DNA of 64,000 nt from G963665085 sp963665085 (GCA_963665085.2 CAXXXS010000001.1:3224001-3288000); one strand, 5' to 3'. Counted from the first letter of the stretch, positions 51,949-61,770 are shown. The notes: a model not told the origin generated them from the letters alone. Program-made: numbers and translations.

Positions 51949-54519
51949 ATGAAAACAATTTTGATACCTCTAAATTTCTTACTCCTAATTGGTTTGTTCT
52001 CTTGTTCTGAAAATACAGGGACTATGAGTTTCGAAAGTAAGGAACTAAATCAGGACTGGCAATTTAAGTCAGCTGACAGTGAAGAATGGATGGCTGCTAC
52101 AGTTCCGGGCAGTGTTCATACAGACCTAATGGCAAATGATAAAATAGGAGATCCTTATTACCGCCTTAATGAACACGATGTTCAGTGGGTAGATAAAAAA
52201 GACTGGGACTACAAAACAACGTTTATTGTTGATGCAGAAACTTTAAATAAAGATAAAGTTGAATTGTATTTTGAAGGATTGGATACCTATGCTGAAGTTA
52301 CTCTAAATGGAGAAAAAATACTTTCTGCCGATAACATGTTTCGCGAGTGGACAGTTGATTGCAAAGAATTTTTAAAAGAAGGCGAAAATACATTGCAGGT
52401 AACACTCTTATCTCCTATAAAAGTAGGGATAGAAAAACACGATGCGTTAGGTTATACCATTCCGGTTTCAGATAATGATTTATCAGAACTTGGTGGAGTT
52501 GGCGATAAAAAAGTTAGTGTTTTTACCCGTAAGGCTGGATACCATTATGGATGGGACTGGGGCCCACGTCTTGTTACCAGTGGAATCTGGAAGCCTGTAA
52601 AATTACAGTCATGGAACAAAGCTGCAATTCGCGATTTATATGTTCAACAAAAAGAATTAACAGAATCAACTGCTAAATTATCTGCACAGTTAGAGATTGA
52701 AGCTGTTGCAGATTTTTCTGCTGATATTAATATCACAATTAATAATGGTGAAAAAGAAATCAAAGAATCGTATGATTTCAAAGCAGGAAAAAATACAATT
52801 ACAATACCATTTGAAATAGATAATCCAAAATTATGGTGGCCTAATGGACTTGGAGAACATCCATTGTATACTATTGAAGCAACATTGGGTAACTATAGTG
52901 AGGCCTCAAAACGAATAGGGTTACGTACTGTAGAGGTTGTACAGGAAAAAGATTCTGTTGGCAGTAGCTTCTATTTTAAGGTAAATGGAGAGCCTGTTTT
53001 TATGAAAGGTGCTAATTACATCCCACAGGATGTTTTCTTAAACCGTGTTACCCCTGAACGTTATGAAAAGGTTATCAATAGTGCCGTGTCAACAAATATG
53101 AATATGTTACGGATATGGGGTGGCGGTATCTACGAGAAAGATATTTTTTATGATTTATGTGATGAGAATGGAATATTTGTTTGGCAGGATTTTATGTTTG
53201 CTTGTGCGATGTTCCCTGGCGATGATGCTTTCCTTGATAATGTAAAACAAGAAGCTATTGATAATGTGAAACGATTAAGAAATCATCCTTCTATTGCACT
53301 TTGGTGCGGTAACAACGAGTGCTTAAGTGCATGGTACGGATGGGGATGGGGAAAAATGGCTGAGGAAACCCAAGGCAAAGAAGTAGCCGACAAAATATGG
53401 AAAGCTTATGATGATAATTTCCACAAGATTTTACCAGAAGTAGTTGCTTCATATGATCCCGATAAACTGTATTGGTCTTCTTCTCCAAGTGCTGGATTTG
53501 CACAACCAGAAAACTGGTTAGATGGTGATGTTCACTACTGGGGTGTTTGGTGGGGACAAGAGCCATTTGTTAACTATAGAGAGAAACTCAGTCGCTTTAT
53601 GTCAGAATATGGTTTTCAGTCATTTCCTGAGTTAAGTACTGTAAGAAAATATGCAACAGAAGAAGATTGGGATATTTTTTCTGAAGTAATGAAATCACAT
53701 CAACGCTCTTCTATAGGAAATGGAACCATCGATAATTATATGAAACGTGATTATAAAACGCCAAAAGATTTTCCAATGTTCTTGTATGTTGGTCACTTGT
53801 TGCAGGGCGAGGGCATAAAAGTAGCTATGGAATCACACCGTAAAAGCATGCCTTACTGCATGGGTAGCCTCTTCTGGCAGATTGATGATTGCTGGCCTGT
53901 TGCTTCCTGGGCAAGTATCGATTATTACGGAAAATGGAAAGCACAACACTATTTTGCTAAATATGCTTTTAACGATGTGTTGGTATCACCAGAGATTAGT
54001 GATGGAAAAGTAAAAGTTTATGTGGTTTCAGATAAGCTTGAAGATAAAAAAGCTGAACTTAAGCTGGAGCTTTTAGCTTTTGATGGAAATAAAGTATGGG
54101 AAAATACTCAAGAAATTACAGTTAAAGCAAATTCAAGCGCTGTTTATTTTGAGATTCCTGAAAGTGAACTTACAAAATTAGGAGCTAAGAATAATCTATT
54201 GTTTCATGCATCTGTAATAGCAGGAGACGGAACTTTATCAGAAAATATTTTGTATTTCATTCCTCTAAAGGATTTGGAGCTTCCTCAACCAGAAATAAAA
54301 ATGGATGTAGTTAGTGGAAGTAATAGTGTTGAGATTACTGTTTCTACTGATAAATTAGCTAAGAATATTTATCTTACTACAGAAGCTGAAGGATTCTTTA
54401 GTGATAATTATTTTGATTTATTGCCAGGAGAAACCCGCACGGTTACTTTTAAACCGGAAGGAGAAGTTGACAGTGAATCGTTACAATTTAATATTATTTC
54501 GTTGGTTGATTCGTATTAA
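51949..54519 (+). CDS. Beta-mannosidase, GH2
   Basis: Exo-beta-mannosidase of 856 residues with a lipoprotein signal (LLLIGLFSC, Cys19), so located at the outer membrane or in the periplasm. The sugar-binding domain starts ELNQDWQFKSADSEEWMAAT with VPGSVHTDLM. The catalytic acid/base Glu457 is in WCGNNEC and the nucleophile Glu553 in SEYGFQSFPE. GANYIPQDVFLNR and MLRIWGGGIYEKDIFYDLCD (landmark RIWGGGIYE) are typical of mannosidases rather than galactosidases. It acts on the non-reducing end of beta-mannosides. No SusC/SusD pair is nearby. Confidence 0.95.
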   Translation: MKTILIPLNFLLLIGLFSCSENTGTMSFESKELNQDWQFKSADSEEWMAATVPGSVHTDLMANDKIGDPYYRLNEHDVQWVDKKDWDYKTTFIVDAETLNKDKVELYFEGLDTYAEVTLNGEKILSADNMFREWTVDCKEFLKEGENTLQVTLLSPIKVGIEKHDALGYTIPVSDNDLSELGGVGDKKVSVFTRKAGYHYGWDWGPRLVTSGIWKPVKLQSWNKAAIRDLYVQQKELTESTAKLSAQLEIEAVADFSADINITINNGEKEIKESYDFKAGKNTITIPFEIDNPKLWWPNGLGEHPLYTIEATLGNYSEASKRIGLRTVEVVQEKDSVGSSFYFKVNGEPVFMKGANYIPQDVFLNRVTPERYEKVINSAVSTNMNMLRIWGGGIYEKDIFYDLCDENGIFVWQDFMFACAMFPGDDAFLDNVKQEAIDNVKRLRNHPSIALWCGNNECLSAWYGWGWGKMAEETQGKEVADKIWKAYDDNFHKILPEVVASYDPDKLYWSSSPSAGFAQPENWLDGDVHYWGVWWGQEPFVNYREKLSRFMSEYGFQSFPELSTVRKYATEEDWDIFSEVMKSHQRSSIGNGTIDNYMKRDYKTPKDFPMFLYVGHLLQGEGIKVAMESHRKSMPYCMGSLFWQIDDCWPVASWASIDYYGKWKAQHYFAKYAFNDVLVSPEISDGKVKVYVVSDKLEDKKAELKLELLAFDGNKVWENTQEITVKANSSAVYFEIPESELTKLGAKNNLLFHASVIAGDGTLSENILYFIPLKDLELPQPEIKMDVVSGSNSVEITVSTDKLAKNIYLTTEAEGFFSDNYFDLLPGETRTVTFKPEGEVDSESLQFNIISLVDSY

Positions 54520-54589
54520 GAGAAAACCCTGTTCATATATGAAAATTCACTTGTGTCAGGCTATTCTGCACAAAGATTGAATGAATCAG

Positions 54590-54627
54590 CAACGGTTGTC
54601 TTTGATTAGACAGCCGTTGTTTTTTTT
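54590..54627 (+). terminator. Intrinsic terminator after the beta-mannosidase gene
   Basis: CAACGGTTGTC (54590-54600) pairs with GACAGCCGTTG (54609-54619), followed by eight T. A strong stem with one mismatch. Confidence 0.85.
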
Positions 54628-54690
54628 GTAAACAAACCAGTCTGATTAATGGTTTCTTAGAAAGAAAGTACAAATTCTTTACTGTTTAAT

Positions 54691-56124
54691 ATGAGACTAC
54701 TTAAAAAAATCCTAAAAGTTATCTTCTCTATTATTGGTGGAATTTTGATAATTCTTCTAATTATTTTGTTGATCGATCGGCAAAAAACATCCTATTTAAA
54801 TGTCAGAAAAATTGACTCTTACAAGGAGAACACATATATCCTTGCAAATGTCAATATTATACCAATGACAAACGATACTGTTTTGTGGAATAAATCTGTT
54901 TACATCAAAGATGGGGTTATTCAATCGGTAGGTGAAGATATTGATATACAAAACACAAAAGTAATTGATGGAGAAAATAGATATTTGTTGCCAGGGCTTG
55001 TTGATATGCATGTGCACTTATGGGATAAATATGAGCTAGGACTTTATTTGTCGAATGGAGTTACGGCTATACGAAATGTTTGGGGAATGCCAATGCATCT
55101 TCGATTAAAGCAAAAAATTCAGAAAGAAAAAATAATCTCTCCAATGTTTTTTACTACAGGGCCTAAACTTACAGGGCCTGAATATATGGGAGATGATAAC
55201 TTACAACTTTTTAGTCCGGAAGAAGCGCGTGAAAGGGTATTATCTTACAAAGAGAGAGGCTATGATTTTATAAAATCCTATAATGGTTTACCAGAAGATA
55301 TCTTTGATGCAATAATTGATCAGGCTAAAATTTCTGAGATGGAAATTGTTGCCCATCCTTCAAAAAAAGTGCCTTATTCATATCATTTTAATGAACAGAT
55401 AGTCTCAATAGAACATGCTGAAGATATTGTACAACAACCTTTAGATTATGAACTGGATACTGTTAAACTTAACCAGGTCGTTGGTGAATTCGGGAATTCA
55501 CCACATTCTGCATTATGCCCTACTTTGATAGCTTTTTATAATATTTACAATATGTTGGAAGATGATAAGATTTTGTTTTCTGAACCTGTTAACTATATGA
55601 ATCCTGCTATTCAAATGTTAGATAGTAAAGTCCAGTTTGAACGCTGGCATTCAACGAAACAGGAAGATCCTACAACAAATGATCGTATAAAGATGCAGCA
55701 TGATTTTCATCTTTATGCAATAAAAAAGTTAAATGATGCAGGAGTGAATTTAATCTCTGGAACAGATGCTGGTATTGGAATTACCGTTCCAGGATTTTCT
55801 ATTCATGATGAACTCAAATTTTATAAGGAAGCTGGATTGTCCAATTATGAGGTTCTAAAAATGGCAACTTCAAATATCTCAAAAACGCATGAGCTCATGA
55901 GAAATATAGGAACAATCGAAGAAGGTAAGATTGCCAATTTGTTACTTCTTAAAGAAAATCCATTACAAGATTTATCAACACTTAAAAAAGCTGATACTGT
56001 AATTGTGAAGGGCAAAATGCTGGATAGGGCTACGTTGGATGATTTTGAAAAAAGAGCTTATAGCAGAAAAAACTTAATCGCTACAATTATTAGGTATATT
56101 GAGAATATGATAGTCGAGAAATAG
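54691..56124 (+). CDS. Amidohydrolase family protein
   Basis: Metal-dependent hydrolase of 477 residues with an N-terminal membrane anchor (VIFSIIGGILIILLIILLI). The TIM-barrel hydrolase part shows the urease-like beta-sandwich start (ILANVNIIPMTN), LVDMHVHLWDKYE (HxH metal site), a further metal His in IVAHPSKK, IEHAEDIVQQ and the Asp in SGTDAGIGI, then NIGTIEEGKIANLLLLKENP. This matches imidazolonepropionase-like or prolidase-like amidohydrolases. The substrate is unknown. It faces the periplasm if the anchor is N-in. Confidence 0.88.
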   Translation: MRLLKKILKVIFSIIGGILIILLIILLIDRQKTSYLNVRKIDSYKENTYILANVNIIPMTNDTVLWNKSVYIKDGVIQSVGEDIDIQNTKVIDGENRYLLPGLVDMHVHLWDKYELGLYLSNGVTAIRNVWGMPMHLRLKQKIQKEKIISPMFFTTGPKLTGPEYMGDDNLQLFSPEEARERVLSYKERGYDFIKSYNGLPEDIFDAIIDQAKISEMEIVAHPSKKVPYSYHFNEQIVSIEHAEDIVQQPLDYELDTVKLNQVVGEFGNSPHSALCPTLIAFYNIYNMLEDDKILFSEPVNYMNPAIQMLDSKVQFERWHSTKQEDPTTNDRIKMQHDFHLYAIKKLNDAGVNLISGTDAGIGITVPGFSIHDELKFYKEAGLSNYEVLKMATSNISKTHELMRNIGTIEEGKIANLLLLKENPLQDLSTLKKADTVIVKGKMLDRATLDDFEKRAYSRKNLIATIIRYIENMIVEK

Positions 56125-56300
56125 TTGTTGTCGTTTGAATCACCAGACTAGCTGTTTTGAATTTTAGCTTAAGATAATTGCATTTATCATGACAAAAGAA
56201 ATGTTGTTAACAACAAAAAACACTAAAAAGCTTTCATTAGTTTCGAACTTCTTATGTTTTAATATTCTAAAAAAAAGAAAAAAAATCTCGTTTTTGTTTT

Positions 56301-57482
56301 TTAAGCAGCAATGTTAAGTTCTTGATACAATGCATACAATCCTTCTTTAATGTGTTTTTGCGTTATCTCTAATTTATCAAGAGCATTATCGCTTCCAAGA
56401 GACTGTTTTGTTAAACTGTCAGACAATAAGGGCGTTAAGAAGTACCTGTTGTGGGAATAAGCAATATTTATCCACACATAACCTTTCTCTGTAACCCTAT
56501 AATAATTAGAGTTTTGACGTTTTTCAACCAACCCCCTTGCCTTCAATTTATCCATCTGGTAGCGTATTTCTGCAGTTTTAGAGAAATGAACTGAAAGATA
56601 ACGCATTAACTCCTTTGTACGAAACCATTCTGTTGAAAACCGAGGGTTTGATAATATTGCTAATACTGCAATTATTTTGGGGTTTCTTTGGTCGGGTGCA
56701 GCTACCCGTTTCCCTTTTTCTGTGTATACCGCATTGGTAAACTCGTTTTCGTAATCCCCTAAGAGTGATGCATCTATTTTAGCAATGGCAGTAAAGAAGC
56801 GGTTATTGCACCCGAAGCCGTACCAGTAGTAGCCCTTTATTTCAAATATTGGCTTTTGTAATTTAGCCCCAGGCAACCTGGGGTTATTGATAGTGGTTTC
56901 GACCCGGAGCAAATAACCGCCTTTATTGTACATCTTAATGGAATTACCTTGTATCCAGTGCTTGGAACAGGCTTTTTGATAATAGGTTTTATTGGTGCTC
57001 TTGCTTTGTTTTCTTTCTCTTTTTAACTTTTCTACATAGGCTTCATCGTCTATTTTTAGAAAGGCATTGTCCTGCATTTTGTATCCAATCCCTTTTTTGT
57101 CCAGTTGCCTACGTAAGTACCAATGCCCATTACAATAAAATTGGCAATGAAATGGTAAGCCTGATGATATCTTCAAACAACAAAACCCCAATTCCGAATC
57201 GTTTATATAGATGTAGTGTTGTGTTACTTGCTTCTTCATCCAGAACATTTTGGTAAAAAGAGAACCCTTTTTTGTTGTAAGTTGTTTGTTCCAATAACAA
57301 CTCATAAACTCCAATGACTTGATAATGCAAACCACTCCCAGTTTTTTTTGGTTGAAATAATACTCTTCTACATAGGATTGCATTTCCATTTCTTTGCCAC
57401 CATGGTTATCCCGCCATAAAATCGGCACTTCAAATTTTACTGCCAGTTTCTTTATATGGCTCCTTACTTCCGCAACAAATAT
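56301..57482 (-). pseudogene. C-terminal part of a gene split by an IS1380 element
   Basis: An open segment of about 393 codons with no credible own start; it opens at a stop codon (57483-57485) with IFVAEVRSHIKKLAVKF. The core carries QHYIYINDSELGFCCLKI, FHCQFYCNGHWYLRRQLDKK and GYKMQDNAFLKIDD. The C-terminal third is winged-helix-like (WFRTKELMRYLSVHFSK, YRVTEKGYVWINIAY). I remember this family as conserved hypothetical proteins with no assigned function, starting with an FFDRIIxxGY motif. That start is missing here and occurs at 58969-59229 on the other side of the transposase, on the same strand. Confidence 0.65.
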
Positions 57483-57506
57483 TTAGCAAAAACTAGCAAA
57501 GTTTTT

Positions 57507-58843
57507 ATAAATAAGACCTGCAAGTGAATGCAGGTCTCGAAAATTTTCACCTATTTAGGTGTGTGACTAAAATTTTCGATTCAAATGTAACGCCATTTGG
57601 TGGTATCCACCTAATACATAAGCAACTTTTTGCACATGGCGCAATTGATTTTATTGATAATCAACTTGGTGCAAGAGTAAAAACAATAGGCTATAATTAC
57701 TCTGATTTATTATTGAGCCGGATATATACCGCTTTTTGTGGCGGCAATGCCACAGAAGATGTAAATTATCTTAAAGAGAACACATTAAAGAACCTTAAAG
57801 GGATTTCAACACCTTCTGCCGATACAATCCTTCGAGGCGACAAAGAACTCTCTGTGCCATGCGAGTACATAGAAACAGCCCCGGGCATAACAAATAAAAT
57901 CAATGTCAATACCAGGATGAATAATCTTTTGGTTGACAGTGCCCTAGAATTCAAGCAGCTTGACCCTAACGCCAAGGGGCTGGTTTATGATTTTGACCAC
58001 CAGTTTATAGCTGCCGACAAATACGATGCGGAATATAGCTACAAAAACAAAAAGGGATATTTCCCTGGGGTAGCTACTATCTCAAACATACCGGTTTATA
58101 TCGAGGGACGAAATGGTAACTGCAATGTTAAAGCGGCACAGCTATCAACTCATAAAAGGGCATTAAAGCTATTAGCGGATAAAGGGGTAAAGCCTCGCTA
58201 TGCCCGTATGGACTGCGGCTCATATATAAAAGAAGTTACAGACTATTTTCACGGAGAAAATATTTTATTTTCAATAAGAGCTTCAAATTCAGAAACCTTG
58301 TTGACAATGGCTGCCGATACCGAGGATTGGAAACCTTGCACCATTAATTTCCAGGACATGGAAGTGAACAGTTTCAAATATCGATTTGGGAAATTCGAGC
58401 ACCGTATTGTCGCTTACCGCATGCCAAACAAAACCGGGCAAAGATCGGTTTTTACAAACGATGCTAAAAACTACCTGTTCATTATTACCAATGATTGGGA
58501 TATTTCTGAAAAAGAAGCAATAATATTTTACAACAAACGTGGCGACAGTGAACGGGTTTTCGATATACAAAACAACGATTTCAATTGAGACTCAATGCCT
58601 CACAGCTTCCTTGAAGAGAATACTGTCTTTCTGATAATAATGGCTGTTGCTCATATTATCTATAAATGGCTGCTAAATATTTTTGCTGGAGTTATTCAAG
58701 GGCTGACCAAAACATCGAGACTTAAAAAATTTATTTTTTGTTTTGTCGCTATTGTTGCAAAGTTCACACGCAGCGGACGAAGAACCGTTGTACATTTGGC
58801 AACAAACAACCAAAAGTTGATACAAATATCCAATTCATCTTAA
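57507..58843 (+). mobile_element. IS1380-family insertion element (ends not determined)
   Basis: The transposase plus a left-end inverted repeat GACCTGCA...TGCAGGTC (57507-57528) define the element. Its outer ends are not certain: the split gene limits it to between about 57470 and 59003. CCGCAA at 57470-57475 and TTGCGG at 58998-59003 face each other, but six bases may be chance. No target duplication could be read. Confidence 0.65.
57563..58843 (+). pseudogene. IS1380-family transposase with in-frame TGA
   Basis: The frame from about GTG 57563 reads KIFDSNVTPFGGIHLIHKQL, KGLVYDFDHQFIAADKYDAE, GYFPGVATISNIPVYIEGRN, RMDCGSYIKEV and YNKRGDSERVFDIQNNDFN. This is the DDE-type transposase of the IS1380 family. 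It is interrupted by TGA at 58586-58588 where relatives have Trp (TGG). It then continues in the same frame with HSFLEENTVFLIIMAV and TSRLKKFIFCFVAIVAKF to 58843. A single G-to-A change would explain it. The enzyme should be truncated before its C-terminal catalytic region is complete, so it is probably inactive. Confidence 0.85.
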
Positions 58844-58968
58844 TAGAAAAACTTATTGGTTTTTCAGGCTCTCCCTCAATAGCCTTAATAAAGTGGGTAA
58901 GGGAAACTGTGTCTGATAACTTGAAAACTGCTATATTTTTAAGTTGCGAAACCAATTGTTTCGCGTAA

Positions 58969-59229
58969 TTAGCGTAATTCGTGGATAAACAAAAGTTTTG
59001 CGGATTTTAGGTGGCTATTTAATTGGTCTGAAAAAAGTTTAAATATTCCATTGGTGTGTTTTGAAAAACCTAAATTACGAAGTAGGGTAATGACACTTGC
59101 CGGACGGAACATACTTCGAATATAACCGCGTACTATTATACGGTCGAAAAAACTATAACTGAAATTTATATGGCTAGAAAAATCGGATGTGAATTTATTT
59201 TGTAATAACACTGTTTGCCTTTTTTGCAT
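58969..59229 (-). pseudogene. N-terminal part of the gene split by the IS1380 element
   Basis: An 86-codon frame: KRQTVLLQNKFTSDFSSHIN, FSYSFFDRIIVRGYIRSMF, VITLLRNLGFSKHTNGIFKL and FSDQLNSHLKSAKLLF, then a stop. The FFDRIIxRGY motif and FRPASVI segment open the same family as 56301-57482. The last ten residues probably come from inserted DNA. Together with the downstream fragment this gives a product of roughly 460 residues. Confidence 0.6.
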
Positions 59230-59302
59230 AAAGGTAAAAATATAACTCTTAGGCCAACCATGAGACCTTTAGGTCGCTATATTTTGTAGGTAAATAGGAA
59301 TA

Positions 59303-59335
59303 AAAAAACCGGGAAAATCCCCGGTTTTATTTTTT
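59303..59335 (-). terminator. Terminator of the SatP-like gene
   Basis: AAAACCGGG-AAAAT-CCCCGGTTTT forms a stem flanked by A and T runs, 18 bases beyond the stop codon of the minus-strand transporter gene. It can act in both directions. Confidence 0.8.
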
Positions 59336-59352
59336 TTATAGAATAGTGAAAA

Positions 59353-59922
59353 TTATTTTTTCTTAATCAATGGGTTTCCTGATTTTAGTATTGCTTTTCT
59401 AGCTAAATCATTTAGGACGATTGAAGCCATCATATACCAGGCGCATAAAGCGCAAATGATTAAAACATAGGCTGCAACAATATTTAACTGAGGGAATCCA
59501 AAATGGCCAAGATCCAATAGAATAAACCCAATGAGCAAGGTAGTAAAAGTAAGAAACATCGCTGTGTGAATAAACATTGATCCTACCCAAAGAATAATAG
59601 TGAGAAATGTCCATGCAAGAAGATATAGTCCTACATCTGATGTTGAAGACTCGTAAAAGCCAAAATGATTTAATAACCAAATTATTACTAAACCAATCCA
59701 AAAAGCACCGTAACTGGTAAAAGCAACAAATCCAAAATTATTGCCTGTTTTTTGTTCAAGTAAACCGGCAATTAACTGAGCAAGTCCACCAAAAATTAAT
59801 CCCATAGAAAGAACTGGCCCAAGAGAACACCATCCGAGATTATGGAATTGAAGTAATAAAGTTGTCAATCCAAATCCGGCTAATCCTACTACTGCAGGAT
59901 TTCCTAACCTAACATTATCCAT
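59353..59922 (-). CDS. Acetate/succinate transporter, GPR1/FUN34/YaaH family
   Basis: Membrane protein of 189 residues with six transmembrane helices. The N-terminal signature NPAVVGL (8-14) corresponds to NPAPLGL of the AceTr/SatP family. Further landmarks are GGLAQLIAGLLEQKTGNNFG and FVAFTSYGAFWIGLV (Tyr and Phe of the pore constriction). Family members take up acetate or succinate with protons, or act as channels. Single gene with its own terminator, so it is probably regulated alone. Confidence 0.92.
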   Translation of the reverse strand: MDNVRLGNPAVVGLAGFGLTTLLLQFHNLGWCSLGPVLSMGLIFGGLAQLIAGLLEQKTGNNFGFVAFTSYGAFWIGLVIIWLLNHFGFYESSTSDVGLYLLAWTFLTIILWVGSMFIHTAMFLTFTTLLIGFILLDLGHFGFPQLNIVAAYVLIICALCAWYMMASIVLNDLARKAILKSGNPLIKKK

Positions 59923-60106
59923 CTGTTTATATTTTTAAATTTGGTCGCGAAGATAAAACTTAAATCGAATTGACAATCCGGTAATTTACTGTTTATATTT
60001 GAAATAATTTTTGATTTGAAAATCAAAAATATCTCTTTCTTACTTTAAACTTACTCCCCTGTAATACTAGAAAACAGGGATTTGGAAACGAATATAAAAT
60101 TGGCAT

Positions 60107-60253
60107 GATCAAAATGCTCGTGAAGACGATCAAAATGTCCGTGAAACACTACAAAATGTTCGTGAAGACGATCAAATAGTCAGTGAAATTGATCAGAATG
60201 CTGGTGAAGAATAACAAAATATTTGTAAAGACGATCAAAAGGATTGTGAAGTG
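60107..60253 (+). repeat. Seven tandem copies of a 21-bp unit
   Basis: Units begin GATCAAAATGCTCGTGAAGA (unit 1), GATCAAAATGTCCGTGAAAC, CTACAAAATGTTCGTGAAGA, GATCAAATAGTCAGTGAAAT, GATCAGAATGCTGGTGAAGA, TAACAAAATATTTGTAAAGA and GATCAAAAGGATTGTGAAGT. The period is exactly 21 with no indels. One frame encodes a heptad DQNxRED repeated, but it has a stop in unit 6; another gives MIKMLVKTIKMSVK. It may be a decayed coding heptad repeat or a non-coding array. Confidence 0.85.
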
Positions 60254-60277
60254 TTTCATAGTGGTTGTTTTGATCGG

Positions 60278-60413
60278 TTGGGCATAGTATTAACTATGTT
60301 ATAAATCTTCCTTTCATCCTGTAGATAGAATGAAACCATCGCAATGATTCATTCCAGGCCTACGGCCTGAAGGGATAATATGCGGATGTGTATCACAGGC
60401 AATAAAGTGCCTG
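60278..60413. repeat. REP-like palindromes, second location
   Basis: TTGGGCATAGT-ATT-AACTATGTT (60278-60300) matches the first hairpin of the cluster at 37200-37225. It is followed by the perfect palindrome CAGGCC-TAC-GGCCTG (60355-60369) and CAGGCA-ATAAAG-TGCCTG (60396-60413). Confidence 0.65.
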
Positions 60414-60502
60414 CCTTTTTCCAGATAGTACTTACAGAACATAAAAAATTACAAAACTTCAAAAATCACCAACTAATATCCAAAAAAATGAGATTACAAT
60501 TT

Positions 60503-60560
60503 CCAGTCACCGGTCTCCAGTCACCAGTCACCAGTCTCCGTTATCCAGTCTTCGGTCAGC
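60503..60560. repeat. CCAGTCACC-type simple repeat
   Basis: Successive units CCAGTCACCGGTCT, CCAGTCA, CCAGTCA, CCAGTCTCCGTTAT, CCAGTCTTCGGTCAGCG. A degenerate 7-14 base tandem run, non-coding. Confidence 0.6.
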
Positions 60561-60633
60561 GTTAACTATATGATATTTGTTAGTTTATTGTAAATTTTGA
60601 ATTAAAAATATATTGGTTCGATATTTTTGAGGT

Positions 60634-60641
60634 TATATTTG
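60634..60641 (+). promoter_or_regulatory. Candidate -7 box for the C1 peptidase gene
   Basis: TATATTTG matches TAnnTTTG, with TTG at 60613-60615 (18-base spacer) as a -33 candidate. It is 26 bases before the ATG. Confidence 0.6.
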
Positions 60642-60666
60642 CCCAAATGATTTAAAAGAATAAGAT

Positions 60667-61764
60667 ATGAATTTAAAGACTTCCATTCTGTTTTTAGCTT
60701 TCGTTGTTTCCAGTTTATTTGTTAGTGCACAGTATGAAATTAAAGATGAGATTGATATCTCTTGTACTGTAGTAAAAAATCAACAAAGAACAGGTACTTG
60801 CTGGAGTTTTGCTACTACATCTTTTTTAGAAGCAGAACTTATTCGCATGGGAAAAGGCGAGTATAACCTTTCTGAAATGTTTAATGCCCGAAAGGTATAT
60901 GAGGATAAAGCATTGAACTATGTACTCAGACAAGGAAAAGCGAATTTTGGAGAGGGAAGTCTTGCGCATGATGTAATTAAGACGTTGGATAGATACGGAG
61001 TTATTCCTGATGAGGCATATTCTGGTTTGATAAATGGCAGTAAATATCATGATCATAGTGAACTTAGCGAAAGTTTAAAAATGTATCTTGATGGTGTTGT
61101 GAAATCAGGAAAACCTTCAACAAGCTGGCAGGAAGCTACTAACAAAATCCTTGATTCTTACCTTGGGGAAGTCCCGGCTAAATTTGTTTATAAAGGAAAA
61201 GAATATACTCCTAAATCTTTTGCAAACGAACTCGGTCTTAATGCAGATGATTACCTTCATTTTACTTCTTTCTCACATCATCCTTTTGATGATTATTTTA
61301 TTCTTGAGATTCCGGATAATTATTCAAACCAAAGTTATTTTAATGTGTCATTGGATGAGATGATGCAGATTATAAACAATGCTTTGGAAAATGGTTATAC
61401 CATTTCATGGGACGGTGATGTAAGTGAAAAAGGATTTTCACAAAAAGCGGGGCTAGCTATTTTGCCGGAAAAAATTGAAACTGGGGAATTATTCGAGAAT
61501 TACCTGGAAGAAGTTGATGTTACGATAGAAAACAGACAGGAAAATTTTATGAACTACAGTACAACAGACGATCACCTGATGCATCTGGTTGGAAGGGCAA
61601 AAGATGAAAAAGGGAATGTATACTACAAAATTAAAAATTCATGGGGTGAAGTTGGCGCTGAAAAAGGATTCCTTTATATGTCTGAAGCTTATGTGAAAAT
61701 GAAGACGGTTGGAATTACTTTACATAAAGATGGCGTCCCCAAAAGTATCCTGGGGAAAATGTAG
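60667..61764 (+). CDS. C1 family cysteine peptidase (aminopeptidase C-like), exported
   Basis: Papain-fold peptidase of 365 residues with a signal peptide cleaved after VSA (residues 1-21), so periplasmic or secreted. The catalytic set is complete: Gln40 and Cys45 in QQRTGTCWSF, His near 306 in DHLMHLVG and Asn near 325 in IKNSWG. The arrangement (CWSFATTSFLEAEL, NLSEMF, DAFxx-type inserts) follows the bleomycin hydrolase/PepC group, which are aminopeptidases, but those are usually cytoplasmic and longer. Exported versions are common in Bacteroidota. It stands alone. Confidence 0.92.
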   Translation: MNLKTSILFLAFVVSSLFVSAQYEIKDEIDISCTVVKNQQRTGTCWSFATTSFLEAELIRMGKGEYNLSEMFNARKVYEDKALNYVLRQGKANFGEGSLAHDVIKTLDRYGVIPDEAYSGLINGSKYHDHSELSESLKMYLDGVVKSGKPSTSWQEATNKILDSYLGEVPAKFVYKGKEYTPKSFANELGLNADDYLHFTSFSHHPFDDYFILEIPDNYSNQSYFNVSLDEMMQIINNALENGYTISWDGDVSEKGFSQKAGLAILPEKIETGELFENYLEEVDVTIENRQENFMNYSTTDDHLMHLVGRAKDEKGNVYYKIKNSWGEVGAEKGFLYMSEAYVKMKTVGITLHKDGVPKSILGKM

Positions 61765-61770
61765 AAATCC

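Larger units (their letters stand above)
59923..60666. other. Repeat-rich intergenic region
   Basis: About 740 bases without an intact gene. In order it holds seven tandem 21-bp units (60107-60253), REP-like hairpins (60278-60413), a CCAGTCACC-type simple repeat (60503-60560) and the promoter of the C1 peptidase. Confidence 0.7.

Noticed and set aside
58738..58968. Frames in both directions after the transposase
   Set aside because: They overlap the transposase C-terminus or the element's non-coding end and are not recognisable.
60380..60565. 61-codon frame over the CCAGTCACC repeat
   Set aside because: Its C-terminus is the translated simple repeat (LQSPVTSLRYPV); no sign of coding.
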